Notes: generated from the sequence alone by a model not told the origin. Positions 35,726 through 46,020 are shown, numbered from the stretch's first letter. The stretch: 64,000 nucleotides of DNA from Nocardioides baculatus (GCF_016735675.1 NZ_JAERSG010000006.1:156414-220413); one strand, 5' to 3'. Translations and numbers: made by a program.

Positions 35726-36719
35726 AGTGCTCTCCGTGTACGGCGTGCCGGTGGCCGTCGTGGACGTAGTCGACGTGGTCCTCGTGCGGGACCGCGGGGT
35801 GGCCGCAGGCCTGGCCGTGCTCGTGCGGGTGCTCGTCGGTGACCGTGTGGGAGGTGCTCTCCACCGCGGGGAAGGGCGAGAGGAGCCGGCGCCGCCGCCG
35901 CAGCCACACCCCGATCGGCCAGGTCGAGGCGAACATCGCCAGCGCCAGCAGGACGATCGTCGGTCCCGGCGCGACCGTCGCCCGGAAGGACAGCGCGGCA
36001 CTGAGCAGCAGGCCGCCCAGGGCGGCCAGGACCCCCACGACCATCGCTCCCGTGAGCGTCGTACGGAACGATCGCGCGAGCTGCTGAGCGGTGGCGACCG
36101 GGACGACCATCAGCGCCGAGACCAGGAGCAGGCCGACGGTGCGCATCGCGACCGTGACGGTGACCGCCGCGAGCACCGCGATCAGGAGGTTGTAGGCGCG
36201 CACCCGCAGCCCGGCGACGCGGGCGAACTCGGGGTCGCTCGCGACCGCGAAGAGCTGGGGGAGCAGGCCGAGGGTCGTCACCAGCAGGACCACGGTGAGC
36301 CCGAACGTGAACCACACGTCGCCGGCGGAGATGCTGGTCAGCGAGCCGAAGAGGTACTCCTGCAGCCGGGCCGCACCCTGGCCGGCGATGCCGGTGATGA
36401 GGACGCCGCCGGCGAGGCCGCCGTAGAAGAGCAGCGCCAGCGCGACGTCCCCGTTGGTGTGCCCGCGCTCGCGGATCACCTCGATCAGCACGGCGCCGAG
36501 CACCGCGACGACCACGGCGGTCCACGTCGGCGAGGCACCGGTCAGCAGTCCGATCGCGACACCGGTGACGGCGACGTGCCCGATCCCGTCACCGAGCAGC
36601 GCGAGCCGCCGCTGGACGAGGAAGGTCCCGATCGCCGGAGCGGCCAGACCCGTGAGGAGCGCGGCCACGAGGGCGCGCTGCATGAAGGGGAGCGAGAAGA
36701 GGGAGAGGAAGTCGTTCAC
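35712..36719 (-). CDS. znuB: Zinc ABC transporter permease ZnuB
   Basis: 335 residues, an ABC-3 family permease with about eight hydrophobic helices (for example ALVAALLTGLAAPAIGTFLV and LLIAVLAAVTVTVAMRTVGL). The cytoplasmic coupling motif GDGIGHVAVTGVAIG is typical. The last 40 residues form a His/Asp-rich tail (HEHGQACGHPAVPHEDH) that probably binds zinc. GTG 36719 overlaps the znuC stop (GTGA). Confidence 0.92.
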   Translation of the reverse strand: MNDFLSLFSLPFMQRALVAALLTGLAAPAIGTFLVQRRLALLGDGIGHVAVTGVAIGLLTGASPTWTAVVVAVLGAVLIEVIRERGHTNGDVALALLFYGGLAGGVLITGIAGQGAARLQEYLFGSLTSISAGDVWFTFGLTVVLLVTTLGLLPQLFAVASDPEFARVAGLRVRAYNLLIAVLAAVTVTVAMRTVGLLLVSALMVVPVATAQQLARSFRTTLTGAMVVGVLAALGGLLLSAALSFRATVAPGPTIVLLALAMFASTWPIGVWLRRRRRLLSPFPAVESTSHTVTDEHPHEHGQACGHPAVPHEDHVDYVHDGHRHAVHGEHYDEH

Positions 36720-37507
36720 CGCCCGCCTCCGAGCCCGTCGAACGGCGACCCGACGTGGGGGACGTGGTCGTGCGTGCTGCCCTCGGCGTGGTGGTGGTCG
36801 TGGCCGTCGCGCGCGCCGAGGGCCGGACCGGAGTACGCCACGCGACCGTCGCGCATCACGACCGCACGGTCGATCAGCGGCTCCATCGGACCGAGCTCGT
36901 GGGCGACGAGGACGATCGTCGCGCCGCGCGCCTTGAGCACGCCGAGCGCGTCGGCCAGGGCCTGCTGGTTGGCCAGGTCGACGCCGGCTGCGGGCTCGTC
37001 CAGCACCAGCAGGTCGGGCTGCCCGGCGAGTGCGCGCGCGATCAGCGCGCGCTGCTGCTGCCCGCCGCTGAGCTGGGAGATGCCGATCGAGGCGCGGTCG
37101 CCGAGGCCGACGACGTCGATCGCGTCGGCGATGGCCTGGCGGTCCTCCCGGGAGAGCGGCAGGAACGGACGGCGGCGGGTGATCCGCCCCGACGCGACGA
37201 CCTCCCACACCGTCGACGGGACCCCGCTGCTGGCGGTGGAGCGCTGTGGGACGAACCCGATGCGGTGCCAGTCGCGGAAGTCGGCGTACGCCGTCCCGAA
37301 GAGGCTGACCGACCCGGCAGCCATCGGCAGCAGGCCGGTGATCGCGCGGACGAGCGTGGACTTGCCGGACCCGTTGGCGCCCAGCAGCGCGAGGAACTCG
37401 CCGGGCTCGACGGTCAGGTCGATGCCTCGCAGGATCGGCCGGCCGCCGATGGCGACCGACCCACCGCGTACGACGACGGGTGCGGGAGCATCCGGTGTCA
37501 CTGACAT
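36716..37507 (-). CDS. znuC: Zinc ABC transporter ATP-binding protein ZnuC
   Basis: 263 residues: Walker A GANGSGKST, signature LSGGQQQR, Walker B LLVLDEPAAG, and the H-loop VAHELG. It energises import through ZnuB. The C terminus carries another His-rich patch (GHDHHHAEGSTHDHVPH), unusual for an ATPase subunit. It overlaps znuA by 10 bases and znuB by four, so the four genes form one operon. Confidence 0.93.
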   Translation of the reverse strand: MSVTPDAPAPVVVRGGSVAIGGRPILRGIDLTVEPGEFLALLGANGSGKSTLVRAITGLLPMAAGSVSLFGTAYADFRDWHRIGFVPQRSTASSGVPSTVWEVVASGRITRRRPFLPLSREDRQAIADAIDVVGLGDRASIGISQLSGGQQQRALIARALAGQPDLLVLDEPAAGVDLANQQALADALGVLKARGATIVLVAHELGPMEPLIDRAVVMRDGRVAYSGPALGARDGHDHHHAEGSTHDHVPHVGSPFDGLGGGR

Positions 37508-38424
37508 GCGTTGGCCGTCCGCAACGCGTCGAGGTTCTCGCCCATGAGCGAAAGGTAGTCCTCGTCGGCCGTCTCGTCGGACAGGCCCTCGATCGGGTCG
37601 AGCACCGCCGTCTCGAGCCCGAGGTCGCCGGCGAGGGAGTCAGCCATCTTGGTGCTGGCGAGCCGCTCGGAGAAGACGGTGGTGATCCCGTCGGTGGTGA
37701 TCAGGTCCTGCAGCCGGGCCAGATCGGCGGGCGTCGGCTCGGCGTCGGGGGAGAGGCCCGCGATCGCCTCGAAGGTCAGCCCGTACCGCGAGAGGTAGGA
37801 GAAGGCCTCGTGGCTGACCACCGTCGTGGTGCGCTCGCACGTCGCGAGGCCGTCGGCGTACTCCTGGTCGAGGGTCTCCAGCTCGGTGCGCAGCTCCGCG
37901 GCGTTGTCGGCGTACGTCGTTGCGCCGTCGGGGTCGAGCTCGGCGAGCCGGTCGGCGACCGCGTCGGCCAGGTCGGCCATCAGGAGCGGGTCCTGCCAGA
38001 AGTGCGGGTCGAGGTCGCCGTGGTCGTGGCCGGCCTCCTCGTGCTCGTGCTCGTGCTCCGAGGCCGGCATCAGGTCGACGACCTCGGCCGCGTCGACCAC
38101 GGCAGCATCGGGGGCGTTGGTCTCGACGTTCTCGTCGACGGCCGGCTGGAAGTCGTGCTCGAGGACGACCAGGTCGGCCTCCGCCACGGCGGCCGTCTGC
38201 TTGATCCCGAGCTCGAGGTCGTGCGGCTCGGTGCCCGGAGCGGTCAGGTTGTCCACCGTCCAGCCGTCGCCTGCCACCCGACCGGTCACCCAGGCCAGCG
38301 GGTAGAACGCCGCGACGGCCGAGCGACCATTCCCGGCGTCGTCAGCAGGTCCGCCGCAGCCCGCAAGGAGGAGGGCTGAGGCGAGGGTGGTGGCGAGGGC
38401 GACCGGTCGGATGACAGACAACAT
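37498..38424 (-). CDS. znuA: Zinc-binding lipoprotein ZnuA
   Basis: 308 residues of the cluster 9 solute-binding family, lipid-anchored at C23 (LLLAGC). Conserved segments: VAAFYPLAWVTGRVAGDGWT, APGTEPHDLEL with a metal His, DPHFWQDPLLM with a second, and VVSHEAFSYLSRYGL with a third. A His/Glu loop (EHEHEHEEAGHDHGD) precedes the second ligand. ATG 38424 fits a leaderless start seven bases past a GAGAAT -10 box; TTG 38442 and GTG 38439 are alternatives. Confidence 0.93.
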   Translation of the reverse strand: MLSVIRPVALATTLASALLLAGCGGPADDAGNGRSAVAAFYPLAWVTGRVAGDGWTVDNLTAPGTEPHDLELGIKQTAAVAEADLVVLEHDFQPAVDENVETNAPDAAVVDAAEVVDLMPASEHEHEHEEAGHDHGDLDPHFWQDPLLMADLADAVADRLAELDPDGATTYADNAAELRTELETLDQEYADGLATCERTTTVVSHEAFSYLSRYGLTFEAIAGLSPDAEPTPADLARLQDLITTDGITTVFSERLASTKMADSLAGDLGLETAVLDPIEGLSDETADEDYLSLMGENLDALRTANACQ

Positions 38425-38461
38425 GAGAACGATTCTCACCAATATTGAGAACCATTGTCAA
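38424..38461 (-). promoter_or_regulatory. znuA promoter with two Zur boxes
   Basis: On the minus strand, TTGACA (38461-38456) and GAGAAT (38437-38432) are spaced 18 bases apart. Two inverted repeats of the Zur type overlap them: TGAGAA-N3-TTCTCA at 38424-38438 (perfect arms) over the -10, and TGAGAA-N3-TTGTCA at 38446-38460 (five of six pairs) over the -35. Centres are 22 bases apart, about two helical turns. Actinobacterial Zur boxes share the TGAAAA-N3-TTTTCA-like form. Confidence 0.82.
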
Positions 38462-38485
38462 ACGCGGCGGCCGTAGGGTGGGCGC

Positions 38486-38815
38486 ATGCTCGTCGTCACC
38501 CGCCTCCGCGCCCCCGGCCACGACCTCGCCGCGACTGACGAGCTGCGGCGGGGCCTGCTGCGCGCGCTCGAGATCCTGGCGGGCAAGCCCGGCCACGTCG
38601 GGGGCGAGGTCGGCCGCAACGTCGACGACCCGACCCTGTGGGTGCTGACCACGCGCTGGGAGAACGTCGGGTCCTACCGGCGGGCACTGGGGTCGTACGA
38701 GGGCAAGATGCACATCCAGCCGCTGATGGTGCACGCGGTGGACGAGCCCAGCGCCTACGAGGTCGTGGAGGAGGGGACCGACCTCAACGAGTCCCAGCCC
38801 CGCTCGTTAGGCTGA
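38486..38815 (+). CDS. Antibiotic-biosynthesis-monooxygenase-like protein
   Basis: 109 residues with the ABM-type ferredoxin-like half-barrel: MLVVTRLRAPGHD, then LAGKPGHVGGEVGRNVDDPT, LWVLTTRWENVGSYRRALGS. Despite the family name, small members often have unknown roles, such as heme or quinone handling. TAGGGT (38474-38479) is a plausible -10 box for a leaderless ATG 38486. It is divergent from znuA, so Zur binding could influence it too. Confidence 0.75.
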   Translation: MLVVTRLRAPGHDLAATDELRRGLLRALEILAGKPGHVGGEVGRNVDDPTLWVLTTRWENVGSYRRALGSYEGKMHIQPLMVHAVDEPSAYEVVEEGTDLNESQPRSLG

Positions 38816-38884
38816 CCGCTCGCCCCGCCTGAACCAACATGGACCGGCAGCCAGCCGGCCCGGGAACGCAGAAGGAACCCCACC

Positions 38885-40285
<1,401 letters not shown>

Positions 40286-40287
40286 CG

Positions 40288-40303
40288 CCGGCGCCCGCGC
40301 CGG
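40288..40303 (+). terminator. Short palindrome after glyS
   Basis: CCGGCGC (40288-40294) and GCGCCGG (40297-40303) form a perfect GC palindrome immediately after the glyS stop. The loop would have to open to four or more bases, leaving a short stem, so the terminator call is tentative. Confidence 0.4.
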
Positions 40304-40330
40304 GCGGCCACGCCGTGTGACGATGTCGGC

Positions 40331-40954
40331 ATGCGGCGCGCGATCCTCCCGATGACGGGGCTGGCGACGGTCCTCGTGCTGGCCGCGTCCGCGTGCGCCC
40401 CCGACGACCCCGAGGCGTCCCCGGCGCCGACGCCCACGGCGGCGGTCGATCCTGCTGTCGGCACGGACCCCGGCACGGACCTCGACCTCGGCGAGGAGGC
40501 CACGGTCGTCTGGCAGCCGAGGGCCGACCTGACCGGGGTGCTCGACGTCAGCGTGGACGCGGTGGCCGAGCAGGACGAGTCGGTGTTCGACGGGTGGGTC
40601 AGCGAGGTGATGCCCGACGCGCGTCCCTACTTCGTCACCGTCACCCTCGCCAACGCGGGCGAGGCCGACCTCGCCGGCCTGGACGTCCCGCTCTACCTGC
40701 GTGACGACCAGGGCACGCTCGGAGCGCCCTGGACGCTCGGCGGCGACTTCTCCGCCTGCCAGAGCGGACCCCTGCCGACGCCGTTCGCTGCCGGCTCGGA
40801 GTCGGCGATGTGCCTCGTCTACCTCGTGCCCGACGCTGCCCGCATCCGGGACATGGTCTTCGAGCCGACCGAGGGCTACGACCCGATCACGTGGTCCGGC
40901 AAGGTGGCTCGCCCGGGCACGTCCGGCGGGAAGAGGAATGAGAAGAAGGGATGA
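40331..40954 (+). CDS. Lipoprotein of unknown function
   Basis: 207 residues. Signal peptide and lipobox (ASAC, C22), a Pro/Thr/Asp linker, then a beta-rich domain: YFVTVTLANAGEADLAGLDV is reminiscent of the DUF4352/TEF-like immunoglobulin-type fold of exported actinobacterial proteins. Two cysteines (SACQSG and SAMCLV) could bond. The stop overlaps the start of the next gene, also exported, so the two may work together. Confidence 0.65.
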   Translation: MRRAILPMTGLATVLVLAASACAPDDPEASPAPTPTAAVDPAVGTDPGTDLDLGEEATVVWQPRADLTGVLDVSVDAVAEQDESVFDGWVSEVMPDARPYFVTVTLANAGEADLAGLDVPLYLRDDQGTLGAPWTLGGDFSACQSGPLPTPFAAGSESAMCLVYLVPDAARIRDMVFEPTEGYDPITWSGKVARPGTSGGKRNEKKG

Positions 40955-42022
40955 TCCGCACCGCACTCGCGCTGGTGCTCGCCGCCGTGACGTTCTCGGC
41001 ACCTTCGGCGAGCCGTGCCGAGGAGCGTGCCGGCCACAGCGGTGCGCTCCCGGCAGGCGCCCTCGCCGTCGGAACCCGTGCCTTCCGCCCGGCGAGCGAG
41101 ACCTACGACCCGAGCCACCTCGTCTGGGCCCGAGGGACCAGGCTCCACGACGGCGACGTCGTCACCGACCTCGCTCCGTGGCGGATCATCCAGATCCAGC
41201 GATCCCCGCACGGCTACTTCCTGCGGCTCGCCACGAGCTACGCGGACGGGTACCGACTCGCGTGGTACGACGGGCGGGGCCTGACCTGGCTCAACGGCGG
41301 GTACCCGATGCCGGAGGTGTCGCCGGACGGCAGGTTGGCCGGGTGGGTCGACTTCGACGGCCCCAGGATCGATCACGGCCGCTCGGCACGGGTGGTCGTC
41401 GTCGACCTGATCACGGGCAAGGTCGTCCTCCACGTCGCAGGGGATGGGGGACGACACCGACCTCTACGAGGAGGCCGAACCCGGCGTCCTCGGCTTCGAC
41501 GCGCAGTACGTCTACTGGCGACAGGTGACGGGGAGGATCGAGCGGGTCCGCACCGACCTGAGCACCGGGGAGACCACGTCCGCCGCCACCGTCGGCGCGT
41601 ACGGCTCGGAGATCCCGGTCGGCCTCCCGGTCGACACCTACACGGGGACCCCCGTCCACCTCCAGGACGGTCGCCCCACCGGGGACCCCGACATCGGGGA
41701 CCCGGGCTTCCTCTCGCCTGACGGCAGGTTCGCTCTAAGCGTGAGCCGGACCGCGCGCCTGCGGATCACCGACCCCACCACGGGTGCGCGCATCGACCCG
41801 GCGTGGGACAACCCGTGGCGCTGGTTCGCAGGCTGGCAGGACGCCGACACCGCCTACATCGCGCTCCCGCGGCGCTACGACTACCTCTTCGGCGGTCCAC
41901 CCGACCGGATCCGGGTGCGGGTGGCCGCGTGCGACCTGCCGGCGGGGAGCTGCACCACGGTGCTGCGCACCCGCGGCCTCCACCGGATGGTCTTCGGCGC
42001 CGGCGGGCCCGAGCTGTTCTGA
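40951..42022 (+). pseudogene. Exported protein gene with a frameshift
   Basis: ATG 40951 opens a signal-peptide-bearing protein (MIRTALALVLAAVTFSAPS) that reads well to about 41440. The sense of the protein then moves to the +1 frame (DDTDLYEEAEPGVLGFDAQY onward) and ends at 42022. Deleting one G from the run of five at 41446-41450 joins the halves into 356 residues reading HVAGDGDDTDLYEEAEPG across the join. Strand-rich repeats suggest a beta-propeller-like exported protein; no family recognised. Confidence 0.72.
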
Positions 42023-42080
42023 GCCGGGCCGGCGCGCCCCTGATTTCGGTCGTCGGACGGCCCGCGGCGACAATGGAGGC

Positions 42081-43220
42081 ATGGCCGCACTTCCCACCTC
42101 GCTGACGCTGGGCTCGGTCCACGTCGACACGCCGGTCGTGCTGGCGCCGATGGCCGGGATCACCAACGCGGCCTACCGCCGCCTCTGCGCCGAGCAGGGA
42201 GCCGGCCTCTACGTCTGCGAGATGATCACCAGCCGCGGGCTGGTCGAGGGCGACGAGACCACGCGCAAGATGCTCGTCTTCGACGAGCTCGAGACGGTCC
42301 GCTCGGTGCAGCTCTACGGCACCGACCCGGTCTACATCGGCAAGGCCGTGGAGATCCTCTGCGCCGACTTCGGCGTGGCCCACGTCGACCTCAACTTCGG
42401 CTGCCCGGTCCCCAAGGTGACCCGCAAGGGCGGCGGGGGAGCGCTGCCGTGGAAGCGCGGCCTCCTCGGCGAGATCCTCACGTCGGCCGTCTCCGCCGCG
42501 ACGCCGTACGACGTCCCGGTGACGATGAAGACGCGCAAGGGCCTCGACGACGACCACCTGACCTACCTCGACGCCGGCCGGATCGCGCAGGAGACCGGCG
42601 TCGCGGCGATCGCGCTCCACGGTCGCACCGTGCAGCAGGCCTACTCGGGCGAGGCCGACTGGGACGCCATCGCCGCGCTCGTCGACCACGTCGACATCCC
42701 GGTGCTCGGCAACGGCGACATCTGGGAGGCCGCCGACGCGCTCCGGATGGTCGAGCAGACCGGTGTCGCGGGCGTCGTCGTGGGCCGCGGCTGCCTCGGC
42801 CGGCCGTGGCTGTTCCGCGACCTGGCCGCCGCCTTCCACGGCGAGTCTGTCGCGACGCTCCCGACCCTCGGCGAGGTCAAGGTGATGATGCGCCGGCACG
42901 CCGAGCTGCTGTCGGAGCACATGGGGGAGGAGCGGGGCTGCAAGGAGTTCCGCAAGCACATCACCTGGTACCTCAAGGGCTTCCCGGCCGGCGGCGAGCT
43001 GCGCCACCAGCTGGCCCTCGTCGACTCGCTCGCCGCGCTCGACACGCTGCTCGAGGGGCTCGCCGAGGACGCGCCGTTCCCCGAGCGCGAGCTCGGCACG
43101 CCGCGCGGGCGCCAGGGTGCGCCGCGCAAGAAGGTGGTGCTCCCCGAGGGGTGGCTCGACGACACCGACGGGCGCGGAGCGCACCTGCGCGAGGACGCGA
43201 ACGAGACCACCGGCGGGTGA
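42081..43220 (+). CDS. dusB: tRNA-dihydrouridine synthase
   Basis: 379 residues. FMN barrel with LAPMAGITNAAYRRLC, SVQLYGTDP, VDLNFGCPVPKVTRKGGGGA (catalytic Cys), ALHGRTVQQAYSGEADW and PVLGNGDIW. It reduces specific uridines in tRNA. The C-terminal 60 residues are an unusual basic and acidic tail. ATG 42081 follows GACAAT by six bases, suggesting a leaderless mRNA. Confidence 0.93.
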   Translation: MAALPTSLTLGSVHVDTPVVLAPMAGITNAAYRRLCAEQGAGLYVCEMITSRGLVEGDETTRKMLVFDELETVRSVQLYGTDPVYIGKAVEILCADFGVAHVDLNFGCPVPKVTRKGGGGALPWKRGLLGEILTSAVSAATPYDVPVTMKTRKGLDDDHLTYLDAGRIAQETGVAAIALHGRTVQQAYSGEADWDAIAALVDHVDIPVLGNGDIWEAADALRMVEQTGVAGVVVGRGCLGRPWLFRDLAAAFHGESVATLPTLGEVKVMMRRHAELLSEHMGEERGCKEFRKHITWYLKGFPAGGELRHQLALVDSLAALDTLLEGLAEDAPFPERELGTPRGRQGAPRKKVVLPEGWLDDTDGRGAHLREDANETTGG

Positions 43221-43422
43221 CAGGGCCGCCCTGTAGTCATACGTAGCTAATCGTGGCTGGTGACCCGGAACACGCATGATTTTGCTGTGAAGATTTGGGA
43301 CAGGCCCGGAATCGTGTGCTCTACTCGATGATCGCGTCGACGTGGGCACGGGCCCCCGAGAAGCACATCAGCCCGTGGATCGGCGCTCTGTCCCCCGTCA
43401 GCAACTGCAAAGGATCAGCGCT

Positions 43423-44328
43423 GTGGCTCAGCATCGCCACAAGCGGGAAACCCCTGCTGCCCCCCAACCGTCCCGAATCCCCCGATCCGTCCTCGTCTCC
43501 GCACCGCTCGCCGTCGTGGCGACGCTGTCCGCGGTGACCATGGGCATCCTGGCCGCCGAGCCGGCCACCTCCGACGACAACCTCCTGGCCTCGTCCGGGA
43601 CCCAGTCCGTCTCCGGAGCCTCCGGCTCCGGCAGCACGGCGCTGGCCCGCCGCGGGGACGTCGTCTCGCGGTCGACCATCCGCACCGCGGCCAAGGCCGA
43701 GTCGGCCGCGCGCCAGGACCTCGAGGTCGACCAGCAGGCACGTCGGATGGCGAAGAAGCTCGACCGGTCCATGTGGACCACCGACGCGCTCAACCTCTGG
43801 GGCGGCCCGTCGGAGAAGTCCGAGAAGTTCGGCGAGGTCGGCGCGATCAAGCAGGTCGCCGTCACCGGTCGCGAGCAGATGGGTCGCACCCAGGTCGTCA
43901 TCGACGGCCAGTCGCGCTGGGTCAGCTCCGACTACCTCAGCGCCGACAAGCCGGAGCCCGAGCCCAAGGGCCCGAGCCTCAGCGGCGTCTGCTCCAACGG
44001 CTCGTCGATCTCCGCCGGGCGCGCCTCGCTCTACGAGATCCACGACGTGGTGTGCGCCAACTGGCCCTCGATCACCAGTTACGGCACGTGGCGAGGCGAC
44101 GGCGAGCACGGCCAGGGCCGCGCCATCGACATCATGGTCACCGGCGAGACCGGCTGGGCCGTGGCCGACTTCCTGCGCGCCAACTACGCGGCGCTGGGCA
44201 TCGAGTACATCATCTTCTCGCAGAACATCTGGTCGGTGGAGCGGTCCGGCGAGGGCTGGCGCGGCATGTCGGACCGTGGTTCGACGACGGCCAACCACTA
44301 CGACCACGTGCACGTCACGGTCTACTGA
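43423..44328 (+). CDS. Exported protein with SH3-like and ARB_07466-type C-terminal domain
   Basis: 301 residues from GTG 43423 (AGGA nine bases upstream). A basic N terminus and hydrophobic helix (SAPLAVVATLSAVTMGI) direct export. A central SH3-like segment (TDALNLWGGPSEKSEKFGEV) precedes the C-terminal domain, which has HGQGRAIDIMVTGE and NHYDHVHVTVY. The spaced His/Asp and HxH resemble LAS-type peptidoglycan peptidases, so a cell-wall role is inferred. The 200 bases upstream hold no gene. Confidence 0.75.
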   Translation: MAQHRHKRETPAAPQPSRIPRSVLVSAPLAVVATLSAVTMGILAAEPATSDDNLLASSGTQSVSGASGSGSTALARRGDVVSRSTIRTAAKAESAARQDLEVDQQARRMAKKLDRSMWTTDALNLWGGPSEKSEKFGEVGAIKQVAVTGREQMGRTQVVIDGQSRWVSSDYLSADKPEPEPKGPSLSGVCSNGSSISAGRASLYEIHDVVCANWPSITSYGTWRGDGEHGQGRAIDIMVTGETGWAVADFLRANYAALGIEYIIFSQNIWSVERSGEGWRGMSDRGSTTANHYDHVHVTVY

Positions 44329-44391
44329 TCCAGCATCCAGGCTGCCGTCCCGTCGTGCAGCGTCCTCGGCGCTCGCTAGGCTGACCGGCCG

Positions 44392-45663
44392 ATGAGCATC
44401 GAGGACCTGTACGACGACGCGGCGCGCGAGCGCGTCGTGGCCGAGCCGCCCAAGCGCGTGGACGCGCCCGTGCGGCTGGCGTTCGAGCGCGACCGGGCGC
44501 GCGTCGTGCACGCAGCGGCGTCCCGCCGGCTGGCGGCGAAGACGCAGGTCGTCGGTCCGCAGACCGACGACTTCGTCCGCAACCGGCTCACGCACAGCCT
44601 CGAGGTCGCCCAGATCTCCCGCGACCTCGCCCGGGCTCTCGGCACGCACCCCGACATCGCGGAGACCGCGGCCCTCGCGCACGACCTCGGCCACCCGCCG
44701 TTCGGCCACAACGGCGAGCGGGCGCTGGCCGAGCTCAGCACCGGGTGCGGCGGTTTCGAGGGCAACGCCCAGACGCTGCGCCTGCTCACCCGGCTGGAGT
44801 CGAAGACGTTCGACGCCGACGGCCGGTCGGTCGGGCTCAACCTCACCCGGGCCACCCTCGATGCCTGCACCAAGTACCCCTGGTCGCGCGCGGGGGCCGA
44901 GGGCCCCCACGGCGTTCACGCCGACGGCACTCCGCGCGTGGTCGTGAAGTTCGGCGTCTACGACGACGACCTCCCGGTCTTCGACTGGCTGCGCGACGGC
45001 GTCGACGGTCGTGGCCGGTGCCTCGAGGCGCAGGTGATGGACCTCGCCGACGACGTCGCCTACTCGGTGCACGACGTCGAGGACGGCATCGTCGCCGGCC
45101 GTCTCGACCTCACCCGCCTCGACCGCGACGCGCTCTGGGCCACGGTGCGGTCGTGGTACCTGCCGGGCATCGACGACGCCGCGCTCGACCGGGCCCTGGC
45201 CGACCTGCGGGCGATCGGCTCCTGGCCGCGGTCGTCGTACGACGGCAGCAGGCGGAGCCTGGCCGCGATCAAGAACCTCACCAGCGACCTCATCGGCCGG
45301 TTCTGCGGCAGTGTGCAGGAGTCCACCTTCGCCGCAGCGGGCGGCGAGCCGCTCGTCCGGCACCGGGCCGACCTGGTCGTCCCGGCCGCCACCGAGGTGG
45401 AGATCGGCGTGCTCAAGGGCATCGCCGCCCACTACGTCATGCAGGCCGACGACCGCGTGACGCTGATGGAACGACAGCGCTCGCTGGTCGCCGAGCTGGT
45501 CGAGGCGCTGTGGGACCGCGGCGTCGACGCCCTCGACCCCGTCTTCGTGCAGGACTGGGACGACGCCGCCGACGACGCGGCCCGACGCCGCGTGGTCATC
45601 GACCAGGTCGCGTCACTGACCGACGCCAGCGCCGTCGCCCGCCACCACGCGTTGGTCGACTGA
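44392..45663 (+). CDS. dgt: Deoxyguanosinetriphosphate triphosphohydrolase-like protein
   Basis: 423 residues of the HD superfamily: RLTHSLEVAQISRDLARALG (first His), AALAHDLGHPPFGHNGERAL (HD metal pair), and DLADDVAYSVHDVEDGI (later Asp). It hydrolyses dNTPs to deoxynucleosides and triphosphate. TAGGCT about nine bases before ATG 44392 suggests a leaderless mRNA. The dgt-dnaG linkage is conserved in mycobacteria; two small convergent genes lie between them here. Confidence 0.9.
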   Translation: MSIEDLYDDAARERVVAEPPKRVDAPVRLAFERDRARVVHAAASRRLAAKTQVVGPQTDDFVRNRLTHSLEVAQISRDLARALGTHPDIAETAALAHDLGHPPFGHNGERALAELSTGCGGFEGNAQTLRLLTRLESKTFDADGRSVGLNLTRATLDACTKYPWSRAGAEGPHGVHADGTPRVVVKFGVYDDDLPVFDWLRDGVDGRGRCLEAQVMDLADDVAYSVHDVEDGIVAGRLDLTRLDRDALWATVRSWYLPGIDDAALDRALADLRAIGSWPRSSYDGSRRSLAAIKNLTSDLIGRFCGSVQESTFAAAGGEPLVRHRADLVVPAATEVEIGVLKGIAAHYVMQADDRVTLMERQRSLVAELVEALWDRGVDALDPVFVQDWDDAADDAARRRVVIDQVASLTDASAVARHHALVD

Positions 45664-45987
45664 TCAGGGCAGGTTGCCCTGCGGGTAGGGGTTGTCCTGG
45701 AGCGCGGTGCTCTCGGGGTTGAGCTGGTCCTCGAGCTCGGAGCGGTGGTCGCTGCCCGACGGGGTGACCTTGTCGGCCGCGGTGCTGGCGGCGGCGGCGA
45801 CCTTGTCCTTGACGATCGGGGCCTTCTCCTTGGCGAGGTCGGCGGCCTGCGCAGCCTTCTCCTGCACGCGCGGGTCTTCCTTGACGCGGGTGGCCGCCTT
45901 CTTGATCTGTTCGTAGCGCTCGCGTCCGGCGCGGGTGCCGAGCACGTAGCCGATGCCTCCGGCGATGAGCAGGGTGAGCTTCTTCAT
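45664..45987 (-). CDS. YtxH-like small protein
   Basis: 107 residues. A short N-terminal hydrophobic segment (LTLLIAGGIGYVLGTRAGRE) with the GY-LGT-AGRERYE pattern of YtxH-type proteins is followed by a Lys/Ala-rich helical stretch (KAAQAADLAKEKAPIVKDKV). Probably membrane-associated and stress-related by family resemblance. Its stop abuts the dgt stop. It follows the DUF3618 gene in the same direction. Confidence 0.75.
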   Translation of the reverse strand: MKKLTLLIAGGIGYVLGTRAGRERYEQIKKAATRVKEDPRVQEKAAQAADLAKEKAPIVKDKVAAAASTAADKVTPSGSDHRSELEDQLNPESTALQDNPYPQGNLP

Positions 45988-46020
45988 GGTGATCTCCCTC
46001 AGGTGGTTCGTGTGGTGTGG

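Noticed and set aside
38816..38884. T-box leader before glyS
   Set aside because: Only about 70 bases are available, with no TGG-type T-box sequence or terminator/antiterminator pair.
41440..41455. Programmed ribosomal frameshift in the exported-protein gene
   Set aside because: There is no slippery heptamer or downstream stimulatory structure evident, and the same one-G change elsewhere points to indels.
43221..43422. Possible c-di-AMP (ydaO-type) riboswitch before the cell-wall-hydrolase-like gene
   Set aside because: CCGTCAGCAACTGC is faintly like one conserved ydaO segment, but the other conserved blocks are missing.
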